From assembly GCA_903834135.1 (NCBI GenBank), contig CAILHZ010000025.1, forward strand, positions 1 through 64,000: a stretch of DNA of 64,000 nucleotides, read 5' to 3'. The position numbers and the translations under genes were made by a program. This DNA comes from an uncultured Opitutia bacterium. GTDB taxonomy: Bacteria; Verrucomicrobiota; Verrucomicrobiia; Opitutales; Opitutaceae. Below, one piece after another: positions 49,366 to 60,375 of the stretch (positions within the stretch are counted from its first letter, which is position 1; every line of letters starts with the position of its first letter). Below the pieces are notes generated by a model, which was not told where the DNA came from, did no database searches, and was given only the letters and a program-made list of their open reading frames with translations.

Positions 49366-50832
49366 ATGACACTGATTCTTATTGGAATATGCTTACTTGG
49401 AGTTGTTGGCGCATATTTCTGGAATAACCCCATGGGGCATACGCGCTCTTTCATGATTGCTCGTTTCATGAACTGGTTTCCCCTGGGAATGACCTATGCC
49501 TTTTTGTACATGGGACGCTATAATTTAAACGTAGCAAAAAATGCGCTTGGTGGGCTTATGACCAAGCAAGATTTTGGGCTTATTTTTGCTGTGGGAACTT
49601 GGACTTATGCTTTGTCCTTTCTAGTAAATGGCCCCTTGGTTGATCGTATTGGCGGAAAGAAAGGAATTCTAATTGCAGCTATTGGATCTTCTTTAGCTAA
49701 CGTAGCTATGGGTGTTCTAACGTATCTGCTTATAACAGGCCGTCTGCATATAAATATGGTTCTGACTTTCTCAGTGATCTATTCCCTGAATATGTATTTT
49801 CAAAGTTACGGAGCGGTATCGATTATCAAAGTTAAAGCGTACTGGTTTCACGTCAGAGAGCGTGGTGTTTTCGGTGCAATCTTTGGAACACTTATCTCTG
49901 TTGGTACTTATTTTGCATTTGATTGGAATCAGTCCATTGCTGAAGCATCAGCTATAAAGTCTACGTCTACGTCTTATCTGCACAGCTTTATACATTCCGC
50001 TTTTACATCGGCAGCTACGACAACGGATGCTGTATGGTCTGTATTTTTTATTCCTGCGCTTATTTTAGTAGTTTGGATCTTTATTGATTTATGGCTCGTA
50101 AAAGATTCTCCCGAAGACGCAGGGCATGCCTCGTTTGACACGCATGATGCTTCTTCAGGAAGTATGCATGTAGTATATACCGCCAAAGAATTACTCGCTA
50201 AAGTGTTCAAAAGTCGGCTTATGCTGCTTATAGCAGCAATCAATTTAACATCCGGCTTTTTTAGAAATGGGGTACAGCAGTGGTATCCTATTTTTGCACA
50301 TGAAGTAAAACAACCAGGAGCTGAAACATTCCAGGCGCACTATGGTTTTTATCTTTGTATTTTCGGTATCGTTGGCAGTTTTGCCGGTGGATATATTTCA
50401 GATAAATTATTTCACTCACGCCGTGGTCCACCTGCAGTGATGTTTTCAGCCTTAGTTGCGATCTGTTCTTTAGTGATGGCTGCCTTCCTTTTTACAGCTC
50501 CAGTATTAGTCGCAATCCTTGGTTTAATCATGGTGATGTGCTCAATTGGAGTTACTTCACTTATGGCGGGTACCGCAGCAACCGACTTTGGTGGACGTAA
50601 AGCAACTGCAACGAGTTCGGGTATTGTAGACGGCTTTGCTTATCTAGGCAGTGGTATTCAATCGGTAAGCCTAGGCTATATCACTACACATAATTGGCAG
50701 TGGTGGCCATTATTCATCGCTCCTTGGGCAATTCTAGGTGCTATAATAGCATACCGGATTTGGAATGAGCTTCCTGCAGCGACACGTAAGTACATCAACG
50801 AAGTTGAATCAAAGAAACACAAGGTAGCTTAG
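49366..50832 (+). CDS. OPA-family MFS transporter (GlpT/UhpT-like; sugar/sugar-phosphate/uronate?)
   Basis: 12-TM MFS; MTYAFLYMGRYNLNVAKNALGGLMTKQDFGLIFAVGTWTYALSFLVNGPLVDRIGGKKGI. Confidence 0.85.
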   Translation: MTLILIGICLLGVVGAYFWNNPMGHTRSFMIARFMNWFPLGMTYAFLYMGRYNLNVAKNALGGLMTKQDFGLIFAVGTWTYALSFLVNGPLVDRIGGKKGILIAAIGSSLANVAMGVLTYLLITGRLHINMVLTFSVIYSLNMYFQSYGAVSIIKVKAYWFHVRERGVFGAIFGTLISVGTYFAFDWNQSIAEASAIKSTSTSYLHSFIHSAFTSAATTTDAVWSVFFIPALILVVWIFIDLWLVKDSPEDAGHASFDTHDASSGSMHVVYTAKELLAKVFKSRLMLLIAAINLTSGFFRNGVQQWYPIFAHEVKQPGAETFQAHYGFYLCIFGIVGSFAGGYISDKLFHSRRGPPAVMFSALVAICSLVMAAFLFTAPVLVAILGLIMVMCSIGVTSLMAGTAATDFGGRKATATSSGIVDGFAYLGSGIQSVSLGYITTHNWQWWPLFIAPWAILGAIIAYRIWNELPAATRKYINEVESKKHKVA

Positions 50833-50889
50833 TTTGCTGTTTTGTTAGTTTCTTACTCTTTAGTTTATACTCTGTAGGATTATTTTATT

Positions 50890-52206
50890 ATGAAGCTTAA
50901 CTCCTTTTTCTTTTATCTTAGTTTTATTCTAGTCAGTGCTATTAGACTTTGTGCGGATGTAGGAGATTTTACTGTAGCTCAACCGATTATACCTAAGGGA
51001 AGTGTTAATCTTAAAGATTTTGGTGCAATCAATGACGGCAAAACAGATAATGCAGGAGCTTTTAAACAAGCAGTAGAAGTATTAATTAAACGAGGCGGCG
51101 GTACTTTAATTGTACCAGAAGGCGTTTGGTATACGCTGCCTTTTGAATTAGCCAGTAACATTAATCTTAATCTTGCAGCGAATGCTAAGATTTTATTTTC
51201 CCCTCATTTTGAGGATTATAAAGTAAAATCAAAGAAGTACCGTCCATTACTCTACATTCATGATGCACATGATATTGTAATATCGGGTAAAGGAACAATA
51301 GATGGCAATGGCTCTGCATGGTGGCCTGAGGCGCTGCGTTTCAAACAAGAGGCTACTCGTTTACACTCGAGTAGTAATACAAGTCCAAGACCTCGTATGG
51401 TACAGTTTGATCATTGTGTTCGTGTGCGTGTCGAAGATGTAACGCTTATTAATTCTCCTGTATTTAATTTAGTGCCGATGCTTTGTGAGGATGTGACAAT
51501 TGACCATGTAACAATTTACAACCCACATACGGCTCTTAATACAGACGGTATAGATCCATCTGCATCTAAGCGCGTTTTGATTACCCACTGCACTATTGAT
51601 ACTGGAGATGACTGTATCGCAGTTAAGGCAGGTTCGGCTTCAGGAGTACTTACTGAAAATATTATAATCACAGATTGTGCATTCGGTCACGGCCATGGAT
51701 GCTCGATAGGCAGTGAGACCTACTCAGGTTTAAGACATATGATTGTAAGACGATGTACTTTCGATGGAACAGAAATTGGTGTACGTTTTAAATCAGATCG
51801 TCGTAGGGGTGGGTTAGTAGAGGACGTTACCTATGAAGACTTAACGATGCGAAATGTTGGAGAAGCCATCGTAATTAGTAGTTATTACCAAGGTACTACG
51901 ACTGACATTGGAAGTGACGGTGGCAGTCAAAATGCTGAAGCTATTACACGCACAACTCCACACTGGAAGCATATAACTGTTAAGAATCTTAAAGCGGTTA
52001 ATGGAACTAAAGATGCAGGTATGATTCTAGGACTTCCAGAAATGCCCGCTGAAGCGATCACACTGGAAAATGTATCCATTGAAGCACCTAAAGGCTTACG
52101 TATGGGTTATACAAAAAATGTCACCTTGAACGCAGTTCACATTACTGCTCAAGGTTCAGCTCTGATTGCAGATAAAACCAATGTTGGCCTTCAGCAGACT
52201 AAGTAA
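50890..52206 (+). CDS. GH28 polygalacturonase-like glycoside hydrolase, secreted
   Basis: Signal peptide; VNLKDFGAINDGKTDNAGAFKQAV, NTDGIDPSASKRVLITHCTIDTGDDCIAVKAG, GHGCSIGSETYSG. Confidence 0.93.
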   Translation: MKLNSFFFYLSFILVSAIRLCADVGDFTVAQPIIPKGSVNLKDFGAINDGKTDNAGAFKQAVEVLIKRGGGTLIVPEGVWYTLPFELASNINLNLAANAKILFSPHFEDYKVKSKKYRPLLYIHDAHDIVISGKGTIDGNGSAWWPEALRFKQEATRLHSSSNTSPRPRMVQFDHCVRVRVEDVTLINSPVFNLVPMLCEDVTIDHVTIYNPHTALNTDGIDPSASKRVLITHCTIDTGDDCIAVKAGSASGVLTENIIITDCAFGHGHGCSIGSETYSGLRHMIVRRCTFDGTEIGVRFKSDRRRGGLVEDVTYEDLTMRNVGEAIVISSYYQGTTTDIGSDGGSQNAEAITRTTPHWKHITVKNLKAVNGTKDAGMILGLPEMPAEAITLENVSIEAPKGLRMGYTKNVTLNAVHITAQGSALIADKTNVGLQQTK

Positions 52207-52226
52207 GTTTTACTTCACTAGGTTAA

Positions 52227-53210
52227 TTATCTGTTAAGCGCCTGCATCGCATGTGCTGCATAACGCGCACCTGCAGTAGCACCAACAGGGAAAGCCTCAT
52301 CGAGTGTTTTTAAATCCGAGTCAGATAAGGTAATTGTTGTAGCTTTAATATTTTCCTCCAGGTACTTAATGCGCTTTGTTCCGGGAATAGGAACAATGTC
52401 AGTACCACGTGAGAGAACCCAAGCTAATGCAATTTGAGCTGCAGTGGCGGACTTCGATTGTGCAATTGTTTCGCTAATCTTAACTCTATTTAAATTAAGA
52501 TCGAAGTTTGCATCCGTAAAACGTGGATGCATGTTGCGATAATCATCGCCTGGAATATCTGCTTTAGTTTGAAAGCGTCCTGTGAGAAAGCCTCTGCCTA
52601 AAGGTGAATAAGCTACAAAGCCGACTCCAAGTTCACGGCAGGTCTTTAAGATTTCACTTTCAACATCCCTAGTCCACAAAGAGTATTCAGTTTGCAGAGC
52701 TGCAATAGGGTGTACTTTGAAAGCGCGTCTTAAGGTTTGAGGTGCTGCTTCAGACATCCCTAAGAATCTGACTTTACCTTGAGTGACTAGCTCCTTCATT
52801 GCTCCAACAGTGTCTTCAATGGGTACATTAGGATCAACCCTGTGTTGGTAGTATAAATCGATTACATCTACCTTGAGGCGCCTTAGACTATCCTCACAGG
52901 ATTTGCGCACATATTCAGGTGTACCACAGACACCTAAAAATTCACCGTTAGGACCGCGCATATTGGCAAACTTTGTAGCAAGAATGACCTTATCTCTTTT
53001 ACCTACGAGTGCTTGAGCGAGTAATTCTTCATTCTTACCAGAGCCGTACATGTCAGCTGTATCCAAAAACGTTACGCCTAGTTCAATTGATTTATGGATT
53101 GTCTTAATAGACTCAGCATCATCTCGTCCGGAGTAAAATTCAGACATTCCCATACAGCCTAAACCGATTTGGGAAACTTTAAGGCCTTGGCCTAGTGTGC
53201 GTGTATTCAT
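52227..53210 (-). CDS. Aldo/keto reductase (AKR13-like)
   Basis: [67 protein letters not shown]. Confidence 0.93.
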   Translation of the reverse strand: MNTRTLGQGLKVSQIGLGCMGMSEFYSGRDDAESIKTIHKSIELGVTFLDTADMYGSGKNEELLAQALVGKRDKVILATKFANMRGPNGEFLGVCGTPEYVRKSCEDSLRRLKVDVIDLYYQHRVDPNVPIEDTVGAMKELVTQGKVRFLGMSEAAPQTLRRAFKVHPIAALQTEYSLWTRDVESEILKTCRELGVGFVAYSPLGRGFLTGRFQTKADIPGDDYRNMHPRFTDANFDLNLNRVKISETIAQSKSATAAQIALAWVLSRGTDIVPIPGTKRIKYLEENIKATTITLSDSDLKTLDEAFPVGATAGARYAAHAMQALNR

Positions 53211-53235
53211 GATGAGATATTTAGTTTAACTAAGT

Positions 53236-54306
53236 TTAAAATGCGCGTGCGTACTGAATAGGAGGGGGCAGATCTTTACTGCGACCTAGAGCGCGTGCCG
53301 CGAGCTGAGGCCAGCGAGGATTTCTAAGCATCTCGCGTGCGAGTAGAACTAAGTCAGCTCGGCTATTAGCAATAATTTCTTCAGCTTGGGCAGGCTCTGT
53401 GATCAAGCCTACCGCTGCAGTGGCAATTCCTGATTCTTTTTTGATGCGCTCGGCAAAGGGAATTTGAAATCCAGGAGCTACAGGGATCTTTGCATTGTGC
53501 ACATTACCTCCGGTACTTGAATCAATCAGATCTACGCCTGCTGCTTTTAATTGAACCGCAAGATTAACGCATTCGTCTATAGACCAGCCTCCCTCAGTCC
53601 AATCCGTGCAGGATAAACGCACGGTGAATGGTAAATGATCTGGCCAAACGTTTCTTACGGCTTTGACTGTTTCCATCAAAAAACGAATACGGTTCTCAAA
53701 CGAGCCACCATACTGATCAGTACGTGTATTGCTTAAAGGAGATAAAAATTGGTGACTTAAGTAGCCGTGGGCTGCATGTAATTCAACATAGGTAAAACCC
53801 GCAAGAAGTGCTCTTTTTGCTGCATTAACAAAATCACCTTGAATGTGAGCAATCTCAGTAAGTGTTAACTCTGTAGGCACAAGAGCTAAGTCACCTCCAA
53901 AAGATAGGGCACTTGGGGCATATGTCTGCCAGCCTCCAGAACTTGAATTTAAATGCGCTCCACCTTGTTGAGGTATGGCAGCAGACGCTTTACGACCTGC
54001 GTGGGCAAGTTGGATTCCAGGAACAGCTCCCTGAGATTTGATAAAACGGGTGATAGGGGTAAGTGGCTCTATGTGTTTATCACTCCACAAACCAGCACAT
54101 CCTGGGGTAATTCTGCCTTCTGGGGATACCGCAGTAGCCTCAGCAATTATGAGACCTGCACCACCCACAGCGAATGAACCCAGATGCACGGCATGCCAAT
54201 CATTCATGAGGCCATCGATTGCCGAATATTGGCACATTGGAGCTACTCCGATTCGGTTTCGTAGAGTAATTGACTTAATTGTAAATGGATCGAGCAGATG
54301 AGGCAT
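53236..54306 (-). CDS. Old yellow enzyme family NADH:flavin oxidoreductase (YqjM/NamA-like)
   Basis: LRNRIGVAPMCQYSAIDG, IQLAHAGRKAS, HAAHGYLSHQFLSPLSNTRTDQYGGSFENR. Confidence 0.94.
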   Translation of the reverse strand: MPHLLDPFTIKSITLRNRIGVAPMCQYSAIDGLMNDWHAVHLGSFAVGGAGLIIAEATAVSPEGRITPGCAGLWSDKHIEPLTPITRFIKSQGAVPGIQLAHAGRKASAAIPQQGGAHLNSSSGGWQTYAPSALSFGGDLALVPTELTLTEIAHIQGDFVNAAKRALLAGFTYVELHAAHGYLSHQFLSPLSNTRTDQYGGSFENRIRFLMETVKAVRNVWPDHLPFTVRLSCTDWTEGGWSIDECVNLAVQLKAAGVDLIDSSTGGNVHNAKIPVAPGFQIPFAERIKKESGIATAAVGLITEPAQAEEIIANSRADLVLLAREMLRNPRWPQLAARALGRSKDLPPPIQYARAF

Positions 54307-54385
54307 GTTATGTTTATAATGAACTCTTTATTGGAAAATTCGCAACTGCACAGAGTAAAGATTTGGAGACTTTTAAAAGTATGCT

Positions 54386-55333
54386 ATGGTAATAGGTATG
54401 CAACTAGGCGGAATTCATCATCTCACAGCTGTAACAGCTAATGTTGGGCAAAATCATGCTTTCTATACTCAGGTTATGGGAATGCGCCTAGTTAAAAAGA
54501 CTGTAAATCAAGATGACGTTTCTGCATACCACTTGTTCTATGCTGATGCAGAAGCGTCTCCTGGTTCTGATCTAACTTTTTTTGATTGGCCTGTACCTCG
54601 AGAAAGACGTGGAACACGCAGCATCACCCGCACAGGTCTACGCATAGGTTCAGAAAAAAGTCTCATGTGGTGGATTGATCGCTTGAAAGCTGCATCCATA
54701 CCAGTGAGTTCGGGCTTTGAGCGTGCTGGAAGATTTGGTGTTGATTTTGAAGATTTCGAAGGACAGCGCTTAAGTTTAGTTGTTGATACAAAATCTAAGG
54801 GTAATCCATGGATTGGTAGTCCTGTTCCACTTGAGCACCAAATTATTGGTCTAGGTCCAGTAACAATGAGTATTCCGGAATTAAAACCAACCCAGCATTT
54901 ATTAACTAAAATAATGGGAATGCGTGAAATTTCAGAATACACATTAGGAAATAATCCTGTGCATGTTTTTGAAATGGGACCAGGTGGCGCATCCGCTGAA
55001 TTACATGTAGCAGTAGAAGCAGGAGTAGGCGTTGGTAGACAGGGTGCAGGAGCTGTGCATCACATTGCTTTTAGAATCGCAACAGATGAAGGCTATCATG
55101 GTTGGCTAGAGCATTTAGCTGATAGCGGAATTCCTACTAGTGGCCCTGTAGATCGTTTTTATTTTAAGAGTCTATACTTTAGAGAACCTGGTGGTATACT
55201 TTTTGAAATAGCAACTGATGGACCAGGCTTTGCAGTTGATGAACCTAAGGATTCATTGGGACTTAAACTTGCACTTCCTCCGTTCTTAGAAAGTAGGCGC
55301 AATGAAATTGAAGCAGGACTTAAATCGCTTTAA
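54386..55333 (+). CDS. VOC-family ring-cleaving dioxygenase (MhqO-like); start possibly MQLGGIHHLT
   Basis: GGIHHLTAVTANVGQNHAFYTQVMGMRLVKKTVNQDDVSAYHLFYAD, second glyoxalase domain AVHHIAFRIATDEG. Confidence 0.88.
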   Translation: MVIGMQLGGIHHLTAVTANVGQNHAFYTQVMGMRLVKKTVNQDDVSAYHLFYADAEASPGSDLTFFDWPVPRERRGTRSITRTGLRIGSEKSLMWWIDRLKAASIPVSSGFERAGRFGVDFEDFEGQRLSLVVDTKSKGNPWIGSPVPLEHQIIGLGPVTMSIPELKPTQHLLTKIMGMREISEYTLGNNPVHVFEMGPGGASAELHVAVEAGVGVGRQGAGAVHHIAFRIATDEGYHGWLEHLADSGIPTSGPVDRFYFKSLYFREPGGILFEIATDGPGFAVDEPKDSLGLKLALPPFLESRRNEIEAGLKSL

Positions 55334-55481
55334 GAATTAAACAGGTAAGCTTAAATGCATACTAGAGAAACGGTAATAATTAACTTAATTATATGCCTGT
55401 AGTGTCTTTTTGTTACTAATATCAATGAGTGAATATAAATTTATCTGTATTCAGATGTATAATTATAGCTGATCATAACAT

Positions 55482-55506
55482 TGTGTAACTATACAGCCAT
55501 TACACA
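55482..55506. promoter_or_regulatory. Inverted repeat TGTGTAA-N11-TTACACA upstream of GH32 gene
   Basis: Perfect 7-bp arms at 55482-55488 and 55500-55506 in a 378-bp AT-rich intergenic region. Confidence 0.3.
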
Positions 55507-55711
55507 GTGCTCTTTTTTTAACCGTGTAGTACGACGTTACTCCATTATACTAGTCTGTATTTAAGATGGCATAATACGACTTATGAAGTATACTATTTAA
55601 GTCTAAAATTGGTGATACGTTGTGATGGAAAAATATTTTACTATTTAGTAGAGTAAAATCCTTATATAAAGACATTGATAGCCCTGCTTTTTAACGGAGC
55701 GTAAAAAAAGA

Positions 55712-57331
55712 ATGCAAATAAATATTTCACGTCGCCAAATGTTATCACAGACAGTTTTGGGATTCGGTTTGCTGCTATTAGCTCGGGGTAGTCTTTTTGC
55801 TCAATCTGCTAGACGTATTCTGAGTTCTGTTTTGGCACATGATACGCAAAGGCCGCAATTTCATTTCATGCCCCCAAGTGATTGGATGAATGATCCTAAT
55901 GGGCCGATTTATTTTAAGGGTAATTACCATATGTTTTATCAGTATAATCCCAATATGTTACAAGGCTGGGGGCCTTTTGCTTGGGGCCACGCAATCAGTA
56001 CGGATATGGTTCATTGGAAGCATTTGCCGGTTGCGATTATGCCAACTAAGAACGGTCCTGACGCGCTTGGCTGTTGGACGGGTACTGCAATTGTAAAAGA
56101 TGGGTCTGTTTATATCGTATATACAGGAATATCTGAAACCGATGTAGGAAAAGGAACAGTTACAATCGCTATTGGAGATAGGCCTAAGGTTTACTGTAAG
56201 GAGTCACAATGTGTAGCAGTTTCTAGTGACGATCTTTTACTAAATTGGTCTAAGAGTGCAGAGGCTCTAATAGACACGACTCCAGATACTGCTAAGCGCA
56301 GTGGCTTTAGGGACCCTTCGTGGTGGAAGCAGGGGGATGTCTGGTATATGACTTTAGGTAGTGGTCTTAGTGCGCCTTCAAAACTAGCCCAACTACTCTT
56401 ATATAGATCTAGTGATTTTAAACGCTGGGAATTCGTAAAAGTACTTACTGATAGTGCACAAACATTAGATTTACCTTCAATTGCCGGCTATCCGGAAGAT
56501 AACATGTGGGAGTGTCCAGAATTTTTCCCCTTAGGAACTAAGCATGTGCTCATATGTTCAACAGGTGGTAAAAATCACTGGACGAGTGGAATTTTTAATT
56601 CTGTTACACTTACATTTACCCCTGAGAAAAAAGGAGTTATAGATTACGGCTGTTACTATGCTGCAAAAACTCAACTCGATTCTTTGGGTAATCGAATCAT
56701 TTGGGGTTGGATTCAAGAACGTAGACCACCTGAGATGTACAATGATGCAGGATGGGCTGGGGTGATGAGTCTTCCACGCATTCTCGAATTAAATAATCAA
56801 GGAGAGCTTATCACGCGCGTATCGCCTGAAGTAAATAAGTTAAGAAAGAATTCCGTATCACTAGATATTAATCAAAATGAAGAGAAAAGAAGTCATCAGA
56901 TTCGTTCTCTTTTGGTTAAGAACTGTAGTGCTGAAATTAAATGTTTTATAAAAAAGACAAATGAAGCGTTTAGTTTTTCAATTAGGGGTTCCGTTTTGGG
57001 CTCTGATTATAAGGGGCACTCAAAAAAAATAGGATCTGAGTTATGGATTACATTTACGTATGACCCAGTGTACCCAGACAAAATTAAGATAAATGATAAA
57101 ATGTTGTCCTTGGGTGAAGGTATACACGATCACTTAGAGTTCAGCGTTTATGTTGATGGTTCTGTGATCGAGGCTTTCGTTAATGAGTGCGTTGCCTTTA
57201 CAAAGCGTGTGTATTTTGATGCGGCAAAAACACCCTATACAGGAATTCATTATACCGGTAAAACAATGAATATCATTGCTTTAGATATGTGGGAGTTAGA
57301 TGCGATTACACAGAATCGACTTACTGATTAA
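55712..57331 (+). CDS. GH32 family fructan hydrolase/levanase/invertase, Tat-like signal
   Basis: SRRQMLSQTVLGFGLLLLARGSLFAQ; catalytic HFMPPSDWMNDPNGPIYFKGNYHMFYQYNP, GFRDPSWWK, WECPEFFPL. Confidence 0.95.
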   Translation: MQINISRRQMLSQTVLGFGLLLLARGSLFAQSARRILSSVLAHDTQRPQFHFMPPSDWMNDPNGPIYFKGNYHMFYQYNPNMLQGWGPFAWGHAISTDMVHWKHLPVAIMPTKNGPDALGCWTGTAIVKDGSVYIVYTGISETDVGKGTVTIAIGDRPKVYCKESQCVAVSSDDLLLNWSKSAEALIDTTPDTAKRSGFRDPSWWKQGDVWYMTLGSGLSAPSKLAQLLLYRSSDFKRWEFVKVLTDSAQTLDLPSIAGYPEDNMWECPEFFPLGTKHVLICSTGGKNHWTSGIFNSVTLTFTPEKKGVIDYGCYYAAKTQLDSLGNRIIWGWIQERRPPEMYNDAGWAGVMSLPRILELNNQGELITRVSPEVNKLRKNSVSLDINQNEEKRSHQIRSLLVKNCSAEIKCFIKKTNEAFSFSIRGSVLGSDYKGHSKKIGSELWITFTYDPVYPDKIKINDKMLSLGEGIHDHLEFSVYVDGSVIEAFVNECVAFTKRVYFDAAKTPYTGIHYTGKTMNIIALDMWELDAITQNRLTD

Positions 57332-57480
57332 GCGAACATTCGTCTTAAAATAACCTTCAATGAAAAGAAGACCTTATTTTCATGCAACGAATGCATTTAT
57401 GCTGACTTTACTTTCCATCGTTGGGGACTATTTATTTTTTCTAATTTAGACTAGTACCCTACAAACCCTGCAATAGAATT

Positions 57481-60252
57481 ATGAAAAACACCCTAGGCGT
57501 TAGCTTTGCTATTTTCGTATCGCTTGCTGCACTCAGCCTGAGCGCGCAAACAACGAGCACTGCACAAGCCGCAAGTCAAGATACGGCAAAACCTTCAGAC
57601 GTTGTCGTACTTAATCCATTCGCAGTTGATGCAAGCTCTGATAATTCATGGACAGCTACAAGTACGCTAGTTGGAACGCGTACAAATCAAGAACTATCAA
57701 AAGTACCTGCATCTGTTGACGTACTGACATCTGAATTTTTAACAGATCTTGGATTACAATCCATGGATGATGCAGCGGGCTTTGTGGCTGGTCTTACAGT
57801 ACTGCCCCGCAACGAATCTAGAAATGATGATAGTCGTGTGAGTTACCGCGGTCTAACTGGTGGTAGCACAATTTCACGTAATTTCTTCATGTGGTATGTC
57901 CCAGCGGACACTTATAACGTAGAGCGACTTGATTTTAGCAAGGGCTCGAATTCGCTTATGTTTGGTGATTCAGCTCCTGGTGGTCAAGTCACTGTTTATA
58001 CAAAGCGTCCTTCGCTACGCAATATAACTGATGTATTTGCAAGCGTTGGAAGTTTTGGTGCAAAACGTTTCACCGTAGATATAAATAGAAAGATTAATGA
58101 AAAAATAGCTGTCAGATTGAACTTAGTTGATCGCTTAGATACGACCTACATCCACAATAACTATCAACGCTTACGTGCAGAAGATTTAGCGGTTCAGTTT
58201 AAACCATTCCCTAATACAAGTATCATCATAGAGGGAGAAGCTGGAAAGTATTCACGCCGCAGAGCTGACAATGCTATCTCTATTTATGATAAATCTGCTG
58301 CTGGTGCGGGATTCTCAACATCAAATAAATGGTACTATACCTCCGACGGAACCGTTGTTCAAACGCCAGGCACACTAGCTTCTACTGATAGGACTGGAGC
58401 AAGCGGTAATCAGCTTTCAATGCTTCAAGGACAATCTGTTTTAGTATCCCTTCCAAATGGAGTAACAAAACAATTCCAAGGATTTAATAAATCACTGAAT
58501 ATTTTAGGTAACAACGATTACCTGGATAGACCATATAATGTAGCAACCTTTGTTTTAGATCAAAACATCAAGAAACTAGCTATTGAGCTTTCGTATAATC
58601 AACAATTTCAGGCTCAAAACAGAAATGATAATTCATTTGGTACAAGCCAAACTCCACCAGTCATCAGTGTTGATAGCAAAGGAAGACCTTATGTGGATGA
58701 AGCCGGATCAACGCCTTTTAAGATATTTGGTAATATAGTTAAAGCAGGACGTATTTCAGCTGCTTACCCATTTGAATTTGGTCGCTGGATGAGTCAGTAT
58801 CTCGTTGTTTCAGCTTCACGTCAAAAAGACTATGCATCTAACAGGCGCTTCTTCGTAGCTAATGATGCTGCTCCTGGTACTTTACAAAATAACACAGTAT
58901 TTTTTAGAGCTTACTTAGATGATCCTAATGTAGCTAATGATACATTCTGGAATCAATTCTTACTTCCTAATCTTAAGACTTCTCCTACATTTCATCCTAC
59001 TGTTTATGAGTCTTATGTTAATACAGGCCCATATGTTGATATTAGGTATAACCGTAATTTGTCAGCTTCTCTTAGTGGCGAATATCTAGGAGGCCGTTTA
59101 CATTCCATGTTGGGTCTTAGTTTTAGTAAGATTAGCCGTAAAGTGCCTGCTGCCTATACCTATACACTGGATTCAATTGGACGTATCATACCTCCCGGTA
59201 ATCCTGATATAAATCCAAATGCTTATGTTTATGATCCAAATTATGATTTAGGTACACGTAGTGAAATGGTGGGCCTAAGTTATGATCTAATTAAGCGTGA
59301 TACTATGACGCTTAGTACTTATGGCGTATATTCCCAATCGTTTAATTGGCAGTCAGCCGAGACATTTTACGGCTTAGAACTTGGCCCAATTTTAGGTGTA
59401 ACACGTGAAGTTGGATTTAAGGGTGATCTATTTAACAAAAAACTTTTTGTTACTGTTGCAGTTTTTGATATCAAACGTAAAAACGTACCCTTTGTTTGGG
59501 CTCCTGATAATTTAAGTGCTGTTCAGCTAGAAGACTTAATTAATCCCAATAATTTAACAGCAGGACAGCCTGGTTATTTATCCGTAGTTAATGGATTAAA
59601 TAATGAGCGCAAAACGGTTAATTCTTCTGAAGAGTCTAAGGGTGGTGAAATTACACTCCAAGGTAGACGTACTTATGGTCTGCAGCTGCGTTTAACAGGT
59701 TCAATTCAAAAGGTAACAGCAGCGCCAGATTTCGGTGTCTTTAAGAGCCTCCTAGCTGCCGCTATAGCAAGAACTACTGCAGCACAAGCTACGGGCGGTA
59801 ATCCCGCGCTGGCAGAAAATGCGACCTACATTGCTTCAGCTCAAACAATTATAGGTTCTAATACACTCACCAACGCAGTGCAGGGTAGACGCAGTGCACC
59901 TTACTTGGGCAGTTTTGTGGCTGACTACGAAATTCCTAATATTAAAGGACTGCGGGCTGGAGTTAATGGTATCCTAACCTCGAATTACAATGTAGCGATA
60001 TACAACGGCATTGTTTTCTCACGCGGTGGGCAGTTACCCGTTGGTGCATACGTGATATATGACACAAAGATTAAACGTCAGAGAATTATGTTCCGTGGTT
60101 CTGTTCAGAATGCTTACGATATTATTAATGGTAGCAGTCAATATAGAGTAACAGGCTCAACTGGACAAAATACAGGTACGGGTTTACCAAATTATATCTA
60201 CCGTTATAAGGATCCTGCTGTATACGCATTATCGGCAGAGCTACATTTCTAA
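57481..60252 (+). CDS. TonB-dependent receptor
   Basis: Signal peptide; plug domain VPASVDVLTSEFLTDLGLQSMDDAAGFVAGLTV...YRGLTGG; 923 aa beta-barrel ending in aromatic residue (SAELHF). Confidence 0.93.
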   Translation: MKNTLGVSFAIFVSLAALSLSAQTTSTAQAASQDTAKPSDVVVLNPFAVDASSDNSWTATSTLVGTRTNQELSKVPASVDVLTSEFLTDLGLQSMDDAAGFVAGLTVLPRNESRNDDSRVSYRGLTGGSTISRNFFMWYVPADTYNVERLDFSKGSNSLMFGDSAPGGQVTVYTKRPSLRNITDVFASVGSFGAKRFTVDINRKINEKIAVRLNLVDRLDTTYIHNNYQRLRAEDLAVQFKPFPNTSIIIEGEAGKYSRRRADNAISIYDKSAAGAGFSTSNKWYYTSDGTVVQTPGTLASTDRTGASGNQLSMLQGQSVLVSLPNGVTKQFQGFNKSLNILGNNDYLDRPYNVATFVLDQNIKKLAIELSYNQQFQAQNRNDNSFGTSQTPPVISVDSKGRPYVDEAGSTPFKIFGNIVKAGRISAAYPFEFGRWMSQYLVVSASRQKDYASNRRFFVANDAAPGTLQNNTVFFRAYLDDPNVANDTFWNQFLLPNLKTSPTFHPTVYESYVNTGPYVDIRYNRNLSASLSGEYLGGRLHSMLGLSFSKISRKVPAAYTYTLDSIGRIIPPGNPDINPNAYVYDPNYDLGTRSEMVGLSYDLIKRDTMTLSTYGVYSQSFNWQSAETFYGLELGPILGVTREVGFKGDLFNKKLFVTVAVFDIKRKNVPFVWAPDNLSAVQLEDLINPNNLTAGQPGYLSVVNGLNNERKTVNSSEESKGGEITLQGRRTYGLQLRLTGSIQKVTAAPDFGVFKSLLAAAIARTTAAQATGGNPALAENATYIASAQTIIGSNTLTNAVQGRRSAPYLGSFVADYEIPNIKGLRAGVNGILTSNYNVAIYNGIVFSRGGQLPVGAYVIYDTKIKRQRIMFRGSVQNAYDIINGSSQYRVTGSTGQNTGTGLPNYIYRYKDPAVYALSAELHF

Positions 60253-60294
60253 GCTCTGATCAAGTAGACTAAAGTAAAATACCAATTCCTCAAA

Positions 60295-60326
60295 CCCGAT
60301 AACAATCATTGTTATCGGGTTTTTTT
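60295..60326 (+). terminator. Rho-independent terminator downstream of TonB-dependent receptor
   Basis: CCCGATAACAA-TCA-TTGTTATCGGG perfect 11-bp stem followed by TTTTTTT. Confidence 0.95.
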
Positions 60327-60375
60327 ATACGTAAGTTTTAATCGTGAGGAGCTATTAAATGAATTTCGCAGTTTT

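Noticed and set aside
54538-54942. 134-aa minus-strand ORF inside the VOC dioxygenase gene
   Set aside because: Antisense to a well-supported two-domain glyoxalase-fold gene; no recognisable domain.
55334-55711. Possible ncRNA/tRNA or mobile element in the AT-rich intergenic gap
   Set aside because: No cloverleaf, transposase fragment or terminal repeats seen; only a short inverted repeat.
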